Shown here piece by piece: positions 1 through 6,811 of a stretch of DNA of 7,460 nucleotides. The position numbers and the translations under genes were made by a program. This stretch comes from Moraxellaceae bacterium UBA2031 (GTDB taxonomy: Bacteria > Pseudomonadota > Gammaproteobacteria > Pseudomonadales > Moraxellaceae): the NCBI GenBank assembly GCA_002333145.1, contig DDBN01000135.1, positions 3,454 to 10,913 of the forward strand, read 5' to 3'. Positions within the stretch are counted from its first letter, which is position 1, and each line of letters begins with the position of its first letter. A model generated the notes under the pieces. The model was not told the DNA's origin and did not search any database. It saw only the letters and a list, made by a program, of their open reading frames with translations.

Positions 1-20
1 AGGGTTTGGCCCTTGGACAT
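1..20 (-). CDS. hfq: RNA chaperone Hfq, first codons only (partial)
   Basis: Only the 5' end is inside the window; the gene runs on past base 1. The minus-strand ATG at 18-20 opens MSKGQT followed by the first two bases of a CTN (Leu) codon, which matches the start of Hfq proteins (M-S/A-K-G-Q-S/T-L-Q). Hfq is a small hexameric Sm-like protein that binds U-rich and A-rich RNA and helps small RNAs pair with mRNAs. Supporting evidence is an AGGAG ribosome binding site 7 nt upstream and the position directly after miaA, the standard miaA-hfq order. With six codons visible, the call rests on the start motif, ribosome binding site and synteny together. Confidence 0.85.
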
Positions 21-27
21 GATGATT

Positions 28-32
28 CTCCT
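28..32 (-). promoter_or_regulatory. hfq ribosome binding site
   Basis: AGGAG on the minus strand, 7 nt before the ATG at 18-20. It is the best Shine-Dalgarno sequence in the window and fixes the hfq start. It lies 7 nt downstream of the leader hairpin at 40-56, so folding of the leader could affect its access. Confidence 0.8.
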
Positions 33-39
33 GTGCGAT

Positions 40-63
40 GAGCCCAAGCCGGGCTCGAAAAAA
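40..63 (-). promoter_or_regulatory. T6 tract and hairpin in the hfq leader
   Basis: Read on the minus strand, a run of six T (58-63) is followed by C and then a perfect 6-bp inverted repeat, GAGCCC and GGGCTC, around the 5-nt loop GGCTT (40-56). The T run lies before the stem, so this is not an intrinsic terminator for the operon strand. Because it sits just upstream of the hfq ribosome binding site, it may be a structural or Hfq-binding element: Hfq favours U-rich single-stranded RNA next to stems, and E. coli Hfq represses its own mRNA. The autoregulatory role here is inferred; only the hairpin and T tract are seen. Confidence 0.4.
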
Positions 64-100
64 GTCAACAAACAGCGCAAAAGTCGCCCAAAATAGGCGC

Positions 101-129
101 CATAAAGAAGGTGACGAACAGACTGGCAA
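101..129 (-). promoter_or_regulatory. Possible sigma70-like promoter for hfq (weak)
   Basis: On the minus strand a TTGCCA box (124-129, five of six matches to TTGACA) is followed after 17 nt by TTTATG (101-106, three of six matches to TATAAT). The spacing is right but the -10 box is poor. E. coli hfq has several promoters in and near miaA, so a promoter in this 154-nt gap is plausible. This candidate is weak and the gap could instead be transcribed only from upstream. Confidence 0.2.
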
Positions 130-174
130 ATAAGGCATCCTGCCTGATTGCCGAAGGTCCGCACATCACGACAC

Positions 175-1125
175 TTACGGTAGGACTAATGTGCGGTCAG
201 TTGCCCATTTTTTCAAGAGCTGCTCGGCCAGATTTGGCTCAGCGGCATCGTGCCATGCAGCGGGGAAGCGTTTAAGCCAAGTGAACTGGCGCTTGGCCAG
301 TTGGCGGGTGGCATAGATGCCGCGCAGACGCATTTCGGTGGCATTGATCTCGCCCTCAAGATACGACCAGACTTGGGCATAGCCAACGGCGCGCATGGAA
401 GGCAGGTCGGCATGCAGATCGGCGCGGGCTCGCAGTCCGGCTACCTCATCAATAAGGCCCTGCTCCAGCATAAGGTCGAAGCGTTGCTCAATACGCTCGT
501 GCAGGATGGCGCGATCCGGTGGGGAGACAGCGAGCTGGATCAGGTTAAACGGCAGTGGCTCAGGGGGGGCTTGTTCGGCATGCCATTGCGACAGCGGCTT
601 GCCACTCAGCTCCCAGACCTCCAGCGCACGTTGCAGGCGCTGGCTGTCGTTTGGCTTGAGGCGCTCGGCCGAAACCGGGTCAACCGCGGCCAGACGTGCG
701 TGCATGGCGGGCCAGCCCTTGTCGGCGGCTTCGGCCTCAAGGCGAGCGCGCACCTCTGGGTCGGCCTCGGGCATGGCCGCTAAGCCTTCCAGCAAAACTT
801 TGAAGTAAAGCATGGTTCCGCCGGTGAGCAGCGGGATTTTGCCCTCCGCCGTGATCGTGGCCATTTCTTGCAGGGCATCGCGGCGAAACTCGGCGGCGGA
901 GTAAGCGTCTGCGGGATCACGAATGTCGATCAATCGGTGCGGGGCGCGGGCCAGTATGGCGGCATCGGGCTTGGCCGTACCAATGTCCATGCCGCGATAA
1001 ACCATGCTTGAGTCGACCGAAATAATCTCGAACGGACCGCGTTCCACCAAGTCGATGGCCAGCGCCGTTTTGCCCGAGGCAGTCGGGCCCATCAATAAAA
1101 TGGCAGGAGGAAGTGAGGCGGCCAT
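175..1125 (-). CDS. miaA: tRNA dimethylallyltransferase MiaA
   Basis: MiaA transfers a dimethylallyl group from DMAPP to N6 of A37 in tRNAs that read UNN codons (i6A, the precursor of ms2i6A), which steadies codon-anticodon pairing. The 316-residue protein has the family's usual length. Visible motifs are the P-loop GPTASGKT (13-20), VDSSMVYRGMDIGTAKP (37-53) with the presumed catalytic Asp38, PHRLIDIRDP, GGTMLYFKVLLEGL, NDSQRLQRALEVWELSGK and the C-terminal VGYAQVWSYLEGEI and ATRQLAKRQFTWLKRF segments. The ATG is bounded upstream by the in-frame TAA of the kinase gene (1144-1146), so there is little room for another start. No Shine-Dalgarno sequence is visible in the 18-nt gap, which suggests coupling to translation of the upstream gene. 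It precedes hfq, as in most Gammaproteobacteria. Confidence 0.97.
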   Translation of the reverse strand: MAASLPPAILLMGPTASGKTALAIDLVERGPFEIISVDSSMVYRGMDIGTAKPDAAILARAPHRLIDIRDPADAYSAAEFRRDALQEMATITAEGKIPLLTGGTMLYFKVLLEGLAAMPEADPEVRARLEAEAADKGWPAMHARLAAVDPVSAERLKPNDSQRLQRALEVWELSGKPLSQWHAEQAPPEPLPFNLIQLAVSPPDRAILHERIEQRFDLMLEQGLIDEVAGLRARADLHADLPSMRAVGYAQVWSYLEGEINATEMRLRGIYATRQLAKRQFTWLKRFPAAWHDAAEPNLAEQLLKKWATDRTLVLP

Positions 1126-1143
1126 AGAGGATATTTTACGCGA

Positions 1144-2937
1144 TTAGATAGGCGTGATAGTGGTGGCGGGCAACCAGCGCCGCAGCATGGCCTTGAGCTC
1201 ACTGCTGCGCACGGGCTTGGGCAGGTAATCATCCATACCGGCATCAAGGCAGAGCTCTCGGTCGCCCCGGATGGCATTGGCGGTCATTGCAATGACCGGT
1301 ATGCGAGGGCCATCGGCGTGCGTCTGGCGCAGACGACGAGTGGCTTCAAAGCCATCCATTACCGGCATCTGGCAATCCATAAGAATAAGATCGTAAGGCA
1401 GCCGGTCAATCGCATCGAGTGCTTCCACGCCATTCCCGGCCACGTCTGCATGCAAGCCCAGCCGTTTTACCATTTCTGCGGCAACCAGCTGATTAACGGG
1501 ATTATCTTCGACGATCAGAACGCGAGCGCGTGACAAGGGCTGGTCCTGCACGTACGCAATCTCGGTGTCAGTCGCGCCTTCTTGTATCTGACGCTCGAAG
1601 GGCAGGGATAAGTGAAAGCGAGTACCCAGTCCAAGTGTGCTGCTGACGGTAATGCGTCCACCCATGCGCTCGGCGAGGCGGCGCGAAATGCTCAGTCCCA
1701 ATCCAGTACCACCATAGCGGCGTGTTGTTGATGTATCGGCCTGGGTGAAGGGTGTAAACAGGAAGGGCAGTTGTTCGGCATCGATACCGATTCCGGTGTC
1801 GATGACTTCGAAGCTTAGCCAGTGATGCGCATCGTCACTGCCGTCGCTGTAGCAGCTCAGCGTAACGCCGCCGCTGTGCGTGAACTTGACGGCATTGCTG
1901 ATCAGGTTGGCAAGAATCTGGCGCAGACGGGTTGGGTCACCACGCAAGCGGTGCGGCACATTTTCATCCACGGCCAACTGCATGGCGAGGTGTTTTTCGC
2001 GCGCCATTTCACGGTGTAGATCAAGGGCTTCGCTGCATACCTGATGCGGATCGAAGTCGACCGGCTCTAAGTCCAGTTTGCCGGCTTCGATCTTGGAGAA
2101 ATCGAGCACATCATTAAGCAGGTGCAATAGCGACTCACCCGATAGCCGCGCCAGCTCAACGAGACGACGCTGCTCATTATCGAGCGAGGTTTCCAGTAGC
2201 AATCCGTTGAGCCCAATCACACCGTTAAGGGGGGTGCGGATTTCATGACTCATGGTGGCGAGAAAATCAGATTTGGCACGGTTGGCATCTTCGGCGAAGC
2301 ACTTGGCACGCTGTTCGGCACCGAGGGCATCCGCAAGCGCATCCGCTTGGTGGCCGATCACGGCTTTTTGTGCCTGAAGTTTACGGATGTGCCGGTTGCT
2401 GGACGCCAATGCTGCCGAGCCAATACCTGCACAGAGAATTACCATGACGATACGCGCAAAAACTTCAAAGGATGCATTGGGTAAAAATTCAGGCGTTATC
2501 TTGACGAACGAAGTGCTCCACAGCGGCACCAGCATGGCCAGTGAGCTCATTATCGTCCAGAGCAGGGTGGCGCGCAGGCTGCCAATATAAGAGACCGCAA
2601 GCGGGATAAGGGCTAAATACCAAGGGACAAAGGAATTAGCCTGCCCCATTAGCAGGGTGACCAGTAAAATACCGACGACATTGATAGCGGCTGCCAGATG
2701 ACAGGCAATGGTGTAACGAAACGCTGTGTGGGTTTTCAGGAGCCAGTAACGAAGACCAAGGCTGGCAACCACCTCGACAATATTGATGCTGCCGATCAGC
2801 CAGTAATTATTCCAGGCCATACTAAAGACGGCATAGATGCTCCAGCCCAAGGCGATGACGAGCAAAAGCAGATTGGCGCGAGTTCTTTCGTCCTGCGACA
2901 CCGAGTGGTGAGGGGGAGGAGACGTATTTCCTGTCAC
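1144..2937 (-). CDS. Membrane-bound hybrid sensor histidine kinase/response regulator
   Basis: The 597-residue protein starts with about six hydrophobic segments (roughly 22-40, 46-67, 76-97, 105-121, 125-141, 160-179) and no large periplasmic loop, so the sensor region is membrane-embedded. A helical linker (about 182-222) leads to a HisKA domain with the H-box MSHEIRTPLNG (phosphoacceptor His231). The ATPase domain follows, with N-box LISNAVKF (Asn348), G1 DTGIGI (380-385) and G2 GGTGLGLS (409-416). A receiver domain (about 472-587) has Glu477/Asp478, phosphoacceptor Asp521 in LMDCQMPVMDGFEA, Thr552 and Lys574. All catalytic residues are present. There is no PAS, HAMP or Hpt domain, so a separate Hpt protein is probably needed. 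The start is GTG, the first usual start after the in-frame mutL stop, with AAGGG 8 nt upstream. The signal and target are unknown. The layout loosely recalls RpfC-type kinases without their Hpt; I do not assign a name. Its place between mutL and miaA is unusual. Confidence 0.93.
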   Translation of the reverse strand: MTGNTSPPPHHSVSQDERTRANLLLLVIALGWSIYAVFSMAWNNYWLIGSINIVEVVASLGLRYWLLKTHTAFRYTIACHLAAAINVVGILLVTLLMGQANSFVPWYLALIPLAVSYIGSLRATLLWTIMSSLAMLVPLWSTSFVKITPEFLPNASFEVFARIVMVILCAGIGSAALASSNRHIRKLQAQKAVIGHQADALADALGAEQRAKCFAEDANRAKSDFLATMSHEIRTPLNGVIGLNGLLLETSLDNEQRRLVELARLSGESLLHLLNDVLDFSKIEAGKLDLEPVDFDPHQVCSEALDLHREMAREKHLAMQLAVDENVPHRLRGDPTRLRQILANLISNAVKFTHSGGVTLSCYSDGSDDAHHWLSFEVIDTGIGIDAEQLPFLFTPFTQADTSTTRRYGGTGLGLSISRRLAERMGGRITVSSTLGLGTRFHLSLPFERQIQEGATDTEIAYVQDQPLSRARVLIVEDNPVNQLVAAEMVKRLGLHADVAGNGVEALDAIDRLPYDLILMDCQMPVMDGFEATRRLRQTHADGPRIPVIAMTANAIRGDRELCLDAGMDDYLPKPVRSSELKAMLRRWLPATTITPI

Positions 2938-2945
2938 GATAAGCG

Positions 2946-2950
2946 CCCTT
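2946..2950 (-). promoter_or_regulatory. Ribosome binding site supporting the GTG start of the histidine kinase
   Basis: AAGGG on the minus strand, 8 nt before the GTG at 2935-2937. This supports the GTG over later candidates: the GTG at codon 13 is preceded by a pyrimidine-rich stretch, and the next ATG (codon 40) lies inside the first membrane segment. Confidence 0.55.
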
Positions 2951-2985
2951 GTTCTTGTAATTTTATGGCCATCAATGTCGTTTAG

Positions 2986-3000
2986 TTGTTGCTGTTGTTG
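2986..3000 (-). repeat. CAA/CAG triplet run in the mutL-kinase spacer
   Basis: Five triplets, CAA CAA CAG CAA CAA on the minus strand, fill part of the 72-nt gap between the mutL stop and the kinase start. Such a run is expected to be unstructured in RNA. It is in the same frame as both flanking genes and would read as five glutamines if the mutL stop were read through. The tract is seen; any role is unknown. Confidence 0.5.
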
Positions 3001-3009
3001 CTTAACGCC

Positions 3010-4701
3010 TTAACGGCCGCGCATAAATAGTTTATCAAGGTCACTCATGGTCAGTCGTGCCCACGTTGGACGGCCATGATTGCACTGCCCGGCACGCTCA
3101 GTCGCTTCCATGTCCCGCAATAAAGCATTCATTTCCGTGACGGAGAGTGAGCGCCCTGCACGAACACTGCCATGGCAGGCCATTGTGGCCAGTAATTCAT
3201 TTTGTGTTTCTGGCCCCATGCGTTCTAGCTCGAAACCTAAGCGCTGAAAAAAAGCAGAGTCATTTTCGGCCAAGTCCGCTTCACGGGTGCTGACGGCCAA
3301 TGACAGAGGTACCAATAATGGCTGTGAGGCCAGTGTATTGGCTTCAACGTTTTTCTTTAGCCGCTCATAGGTGATGCGTTCATGTGCCGCATGCATATCA
3401 ACAATGATCAGGCCCTCGGCATTTTGAGCAAGAATATAAATGCCATGCAGTTGTGCAATCGCAAAACCAAGTGGCGGTACTTCGCCATTAGCAGTATCGG
3501 TCGATAGGGCGGTCGGCTGCTGGAAGTGGAGACTGCCAGCAAAGGCAGCACGATTTTCGCCGGCCTGAAAATTAGAGAACGATCCGGCGGTGGGCGTATA
3601 GGTGCTACCGGTCGAAAGTGATAACGGCGCTTGCTCATGCAAAGTCGCATTTAACAACGGCGCCAGTATTTGTGAGTTAGTAGGTGCTTGGTCCTGCGGT
3701 TTTAGATCAGCAATGATGCGGTGCAGGCTGCGATAGAGAAAATCGTGCACATGCCGTTGTTCCCGGAAACGCACTTCGTGCTTGGTGGGATGCACATTGA
3801 CGTCGACAGCGCCGGGGTCCAGCTCAAAAAATAAAACATAGGCCGGATGCCGCCCATGAAACAGTACGTCTGCATAAGCTTGGCGCACAGCATGTGTGAC
3901 CACGCGATCGCGTACCATGCGGCCATTCACATAAAAATACTGAAGGTCTGCCTGTGCACGTGAAAATGTTGGCAGGCCTAGCCATCCACGCAGGCGCATG
4001 CTGGTATGTTCAATATTCACCGGAATGGCAGATTCCATAAAGGCCGGGCCACACAGTGCAGCAACACGACGGCGCCATTCCATTTCTTCAGTGGCAGGCC
4101 GCAAACCGTGCACCTGCCGGCCATTGTGCGTAAGCGAAAATGCAATATCGGGATTGGCCAGCGCCAAGCGTTTGACGGTTTCTTCGATATGCGAGAATTC
4201 GGTGTTCTCGGTTTTTAGAAACTTGCGCCGTGCCGGGGTGTTAAAGAAAAGATCACGTACTTCTACTGTTGTGCCTTGCGCATGCGCGGCAGGCGCGACC
4301 TGCGCACTCATGTCGCGGCCTTCGGAGCTCACGACATGGCCAAGCCCGCTGTCATTGTCACTGGTGGCCAGTGTTAATCGGGAAACCGAGGCAATCGAGG
4401 CCAATGCCTCGCCGCGAAAACCGAGAGTGGCCACAGCTTCCAGATCTTCTAGGTCGTGAATTTTGCTGGTGGCATGGCGCAGTAATGTGAGCGGAAGATC
4501 ATCAACATGCACGCCATCACCGTTGTCGCGCACGCGTATGCGTTTTACACCGCCTTCATCGATGTCGATATCGATGCGGGTGCTGCCTGCGTCCAGTGCA
4601 TTTTCCACCAGCTCTTTTACCACCGACGCAGGACGTTCGACGACTTCACCCGCAGCGATCTGATTGGCAAGACGAGAATCCAGTGTATTAATGCGCGCCA
4701 T
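3010..4701 (-). CDS. mutL: DNA mismatch repair protein MutL, with a shortened C-terminal domain
   Basis: MutL links MutS mismatch recognition to strand cleavage. The N-terminal GHKL ATPase is complete: KELVENALDAG (Glu33, Asn34), DNGDG (59-63), TLGFRGEALASI ATP lid (92-103) and GTTVEV. A variable linker (about 335-415) follows. The C-terminal domain has the endonuclease motif DMHAAHERITYE (435-446), a likely beta-clamp motif QPLLVP (460-465), ACH (508-510), CNHGRP (540-545) and the terminal FMR. This is the Pseudomonas/Bacillus-like nicking type, not the E. coli type. The protein is 563 residues, short for a family of about 600-640. Between GPE (496-498) and LLATMACHG, the usual V/I-R-x-V/I-P-A-L-L strand and following helices are missing, about 37 residues, in frame. 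Function of this domain is therefore uncertain. The ATG starts 8 nt after the amiB stop with only a weak ribosome binding site, as expected for a coupled gene. Confidence 0.95.
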   Translation of the reverse strand: MARINTLDSRLANQIAAGEVVERPASVVKELVENALDAGSTRIDIDIDEGGVKRIRVRDNGDGVHVDDLPLTLLRHATSKIHDLEDLEAVATLGFRGEALASIASVSRLTLATSDNDSGLGHVVSSEGRDMSAQVAPAAHAQGTTVEVRDLFFNTPARRKFLKTENTEFSHIEETVKRLALANPDIAFSLTHNGRQVHGLRPATEEMEWRRRVAALCGPAFMESAIPVNIEHTSMRLRGWLGLPTFSRAQADLQYFYVNGRMVRDRVVTHAVRQAYADVLFHGRHPAYVLFFELDPGAVDVNVHPTKHEVRFREQRHVHDFLYRSLHRIIADLKPQDQAPTNSQILAPLLNATLHEQAPLSLSTGSTYTPTAGSFSNFQAGENRAAFAGSLHFQQPTALSTDTANGEVPPLGFAIAQLHGIYILAQNAEGLIIVDMHAAHERITYERLKKNVEANTLASQPLLVPLSLAVSTREADLAENDSAFFQRLGFELERMGPETQNELLATMACHGSVRAGRSLSVTEMNALLRDMEATERAGQCNHGRPTWARLTMSDLDKLFMRGR

Positions 4702-4709
4702 GAATATGC

Positions 4710-6299
4710 TCAGTTTACGGGAATATTCAGGGTCTGACCGATTTTTACCGTGTCATCCGTGAGATTGTTGTAGCGCCGCAAGTCATTCATTGATACTTGA
4801 TGGCGACTGGCGATACGGCTCAAGCTGTCGCCCGGTACGATACGGTACCGAATGAGTTTTTCGTCACTAACATTGACGGAAGCGGCTGGATTGGCAGTGC
4901 GAGCTTCTGTATGCGAAGCATCCGTATTGCTGTTTGGTTTTTTGTTGCTACGACTAGCCACGGCAGCCTGTGAGTTACTGCGTTCGTCAGCTTGCCATGC
5001 AAAATAACTACCGGGTGCCGGATAGCGTTGGTTGTAGCGCAGCACGCCTTCAAAAATTGCTTTGGCAAGGTCGCGTTGGTGCTGTTTGTCGGTGAGCTTT
5101 TCTTCTTCTTCCGGATTGGAAATAAAACCGGTTTCAACCAGTAACGACACCATGCCCGGTTCTTTTAATACGGCAAAGCCAGCTTGTTCCACATGCTTGC
5201 TGTGCAGGTGAGTCAGCCCGGTAAAGCGATCAAGGATATTGCGTCCCATGTGCAAGCTGTGATCCAGCGAGCCAGCAACCACCATGTCGGCCAGCACATT
5301 GCGCAAGGTGTCATCCCCTGCTTCGATAGCCGCCCCGCCGATCAAGTCAGAACGGTTTTCGCGTTCGGCCAGCATACGGGCAAAGCGCGAGGTAGCGGTG
5401 CCGGCACCTTTTAGCGAGAGGGCAAAGACCGAGGCTCCTTTTGCCGAACGGTTTTCAGCCGCATCGGCATGAACGGAAATAAAAATGTCGGCTTTATGCT
5501 GATAGCGCGCAATGCGACGGCGCTCCTGCAGGGGAATAAAATAGTCACCCGTGCGAGTGAGTACAGCGGTCAGGCCGGGCTCAGCCTTGAGCATGGCCTC
5601 CAGTTCGCGTGCAATGGCCAAGGTTACATGTTTTTCATGGGAGCCTTTTGCACCGATAGCACCGGGGTCTTCCCCTCCGTGGCCGGCGTCAATCGCCACA
5701 ATGATGTTGCGCCAGCGGCGACTCTCCGGCTTCTCCATCATCACAATGGGCTTTTCATCGGGCTTGCTGATGATCGGGGCGGTTAGTTCTGTGGGGCGCA
5801 TTACCGGAATACTGGTGATAACGCTCGGCGGTTTTACGGCCGTTAGTATTGCTTCTGCAGCTGCATTGGCAGTGCCGGTAGTTGTGGTGGCGGGTATTAC
5901 GGCGGTCGTTGTGACCTTGGAGTAAAGATCGATGACTAAGCGTTGGCTGTATTTTTCGTTGGGTGCCAGCTGGAAAATCTTTGGGGTCATTTCTTCTAGC
6001 GTATCAATCACCAGGCGCTGACCCTGAGCAGACTTCTCCAAGCGCACCGCCTTTAATGGAGTGCTTACCTGTGGCAGGGCAATCGGCCCGGCAGGAGCAG
6101 CATCGACCAGGTCGATAATCAGTCGGGCAGGAGTGCTGTCAGGGCTCACGCGCCAAAGAACCGGCGCATTTAGGTCGAGCACCAGTCGGGTGTTATCAGG
6201 AGCGCGCCAGGAACGCACGGCCGTGATGTCGATGGCACGGGCAGGCAGGGACACTGCCACCAGGCACATCAGAATCAGGCATCGTAGCAATACTTGCAC
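4710..6299 (-). CDS. amiB: N-acetylmuramoyl-L-alanine amidase AmiB (AMIN, Amidase_3, LysM)
   Basis: This zinc amidase cuts the bond between MurNAc and L-Ala of the stem peptide, splitting septal peptidoglycan during daughter-cell separation. A signal peptide ends at LPARA (about 18-22). An AMIN domain (about 23-126) targets the septum. A Thr/Pro-rich linker (128-196) leads to the Amidase_3 domain (198-425) with zinc ligands His207 (DAGHGG), Glu222 (HEKH) and His277 (SVHAD) and catalytic Glu389 (VETGF). The insert at about 315-355 (LRNVLADMVVAGSLDHS) matches the inhibitory helix of AmiB/AmiC enzymes that is displaced by EnvC/NlpD activators. A Ser/Asn-rich linker (437-478) precedes one LysM domain (483-527). 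The start is GTG (6297-6299) with AAGGT 7 nt upstream, and this start gives a well-formed signal peptide. LysM-bearing AmiB is known in Pseudomonas relatives. Confidence 0.95.
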   Translation of the reverse strand: MQVLLRCLILMCLVAVSLPARAIDITAVRSWRAPDNTRLVLDLNAPVLWRVSPDSTPARLIIDLVDAAPAGPIALPQVSTPLKAVRLEKSAQGQRLVIDTLEEMTPKIFQLAPNEKYSQRLVIDLYSKVTTTAVIPATTTTGTANAAAEAILTAVKPPSVITSIPVMRPTELTAPIISKPDEKPIVMMEKPESRRWRNIIVAIDAGHGGEDPGAIGAKGSHEKHVTLAIARELEAMLKAEPGLTAVLTRTGDYFIPLQERRRIARYQHKADIFISVHADAAENRSAKGASVFALSLKGAGTATSRFARMLAERENRSDLIGGAAIEAGDDTLRNVLADMVVAGSLDHSLHMGRNILDRFTGLTHLHSKHVEQAGFAVLKEPGMVSLLVETGFISNPEEEEKLTDKQHQRDLAKAIFEGVLRYNQRYPAPGSYFAWQADERSNSQAAVASRSNKKPNSNTDASHTEARTANPAASVNVSDEKLIRYRIVPGDSLSRIASRHQVSMNDLRRYNNLTDDTVKIGQTLNIPVN

Positions 6300-6306
6300 A
6301 GGCAGT

Positions 6307-6311
6307 ACCTT
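6307..6311 (-). promoter_or_regulatory. Ribosome binding site supporting the amiB GTG start
   Basis: AAGGT on the minus strand, 7 nt before the GTG at 6297-6299. There is no ATG upstream in frame near it, and starting at GTG leaves a short n-region with one Arg before the hydrophobic core, so this site decides the start. Confidence 0.5.
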
Positions 6312-6349
6312 GGTTGAGGCCGTTAATAGGCATTGGTCGAGCAGTAAGA

Positions 6350-6811
6350 TCAGGAAGTGAGTGCCGCTAGTACGGCCTCGCCTTTTTCATTATGTGCGGC
6401 AAATTTAAGCTCGCGCCCGTCAGCGACAACCTTGATTGTAATGGTCAGGTCGGCAGGGGGCAAAAAAGGCTTTCCCCTGTCTGGCCACTCAATGATCGAC
6501 AGGGTGTCTGGCCGGCAGTAATCACGAATGCCAAGCAGCTCCAGTTCCTCAGGATCGGTGAGCCGATACAAGTCAAAGTGGTAGGCGGTGACCGACTCCA
6601 GCTCGTAAGGCTCAACCAAGGTATAGGTTGGGCTTTTAACATTACCGGTGTGACCATAGCCACGCAGAATCCCGCGGGTGAGGGTGGTCTTGCCCGCACC
6701 GAGATCACCCTGAAGGTAAACCACGCCACGGCCGCCCAGTGCAGTGGCCAACGTGCGACCTAGTGCTTCTTGAGCGTCGCTGTCAGCGGCGGTGATGATG
6801 GGAGCGCTCAT
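6350..6811 (-). CDS. tsaE: tRNA threonylcarbamoyladenosine biosynthesis ATPase TsaE (YjeE)
   Basis: TsaE is the small P-loop ATPase that works with TsaB and TsaD to place threonylcarbamoyl on A37 of ANN-decoding tRNAs (t6A). The 153-residue length is typical. Motifs are the Walker A GDLGAGKT (35-42), the switch-like KSPTYTLVEPY (59-69), HFDLYRL (78-84) with Asp80, and IIEWPDRG (106-113), where many relatives have Glu in place of Asp111. The ATG overlaps the nnr stop codon as ATGA (6808-6811), and no strong ribosome binding site is visible, so translation is probably coupled to nnr. nnr-tsaE is the conserved order in Gammaproteobacteria. Confidence 0.97.
   Translation of the reverse strand: MSAPIITAADSDAQEALGRTLATALGGRGVVYLQGDLGAGKTTLTRGILRGYGHTGNVKSPTYTLVEPYELESVTAYHFDLYRLTDPEELELLGIRDYCRPDTLSIIEWPDRGKPFLPPADLTITIKVVADGRELKFAAHNEKGEAVLAALTS

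Noticed and set aside
40..63. Intrinsic terminator between miaA and hfq.
   Set aside because: On the transcribed minus strand the T tract comes before the stem, and on the plus strand the stem is followed by A, not T.
63..68. TTGACT as a promoter -35 box close to hfq.
   Set aside because: At 16-18 nt downstream there is only GC-rich hairpin sequence and no TATAAT-like box.
65..166. A 33-codon hydrophobic open frame (starting MCGPSAIRQD) in the miaA-hfq gap on the minus strand.
   Set aside because: No ribosome binding site precedes its ATG, and a frame this short is expected by chance in a 154-nt gap. Only conservation or ribosome profiling would rescue it.
250..808. Long plus-strand open frames opposite miaA (250-783 and 395-808).
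   Set aside because: They lie wholly opposite a well-conserved miaA, have no recognisable motifs and are explained by the codon bias of GC-rich DNA. The other plus-strand frames opposite the kinase, mutL, amiB and tsaE fall for the same reason.
3010..4701. mutL as a pseudogene.
   Set aside because: The frame is intact from ATG to TAA with ATPase and endonuclease motifs present. The internal loss is in frame, so I report it as an anomaly rather than a broken gene.
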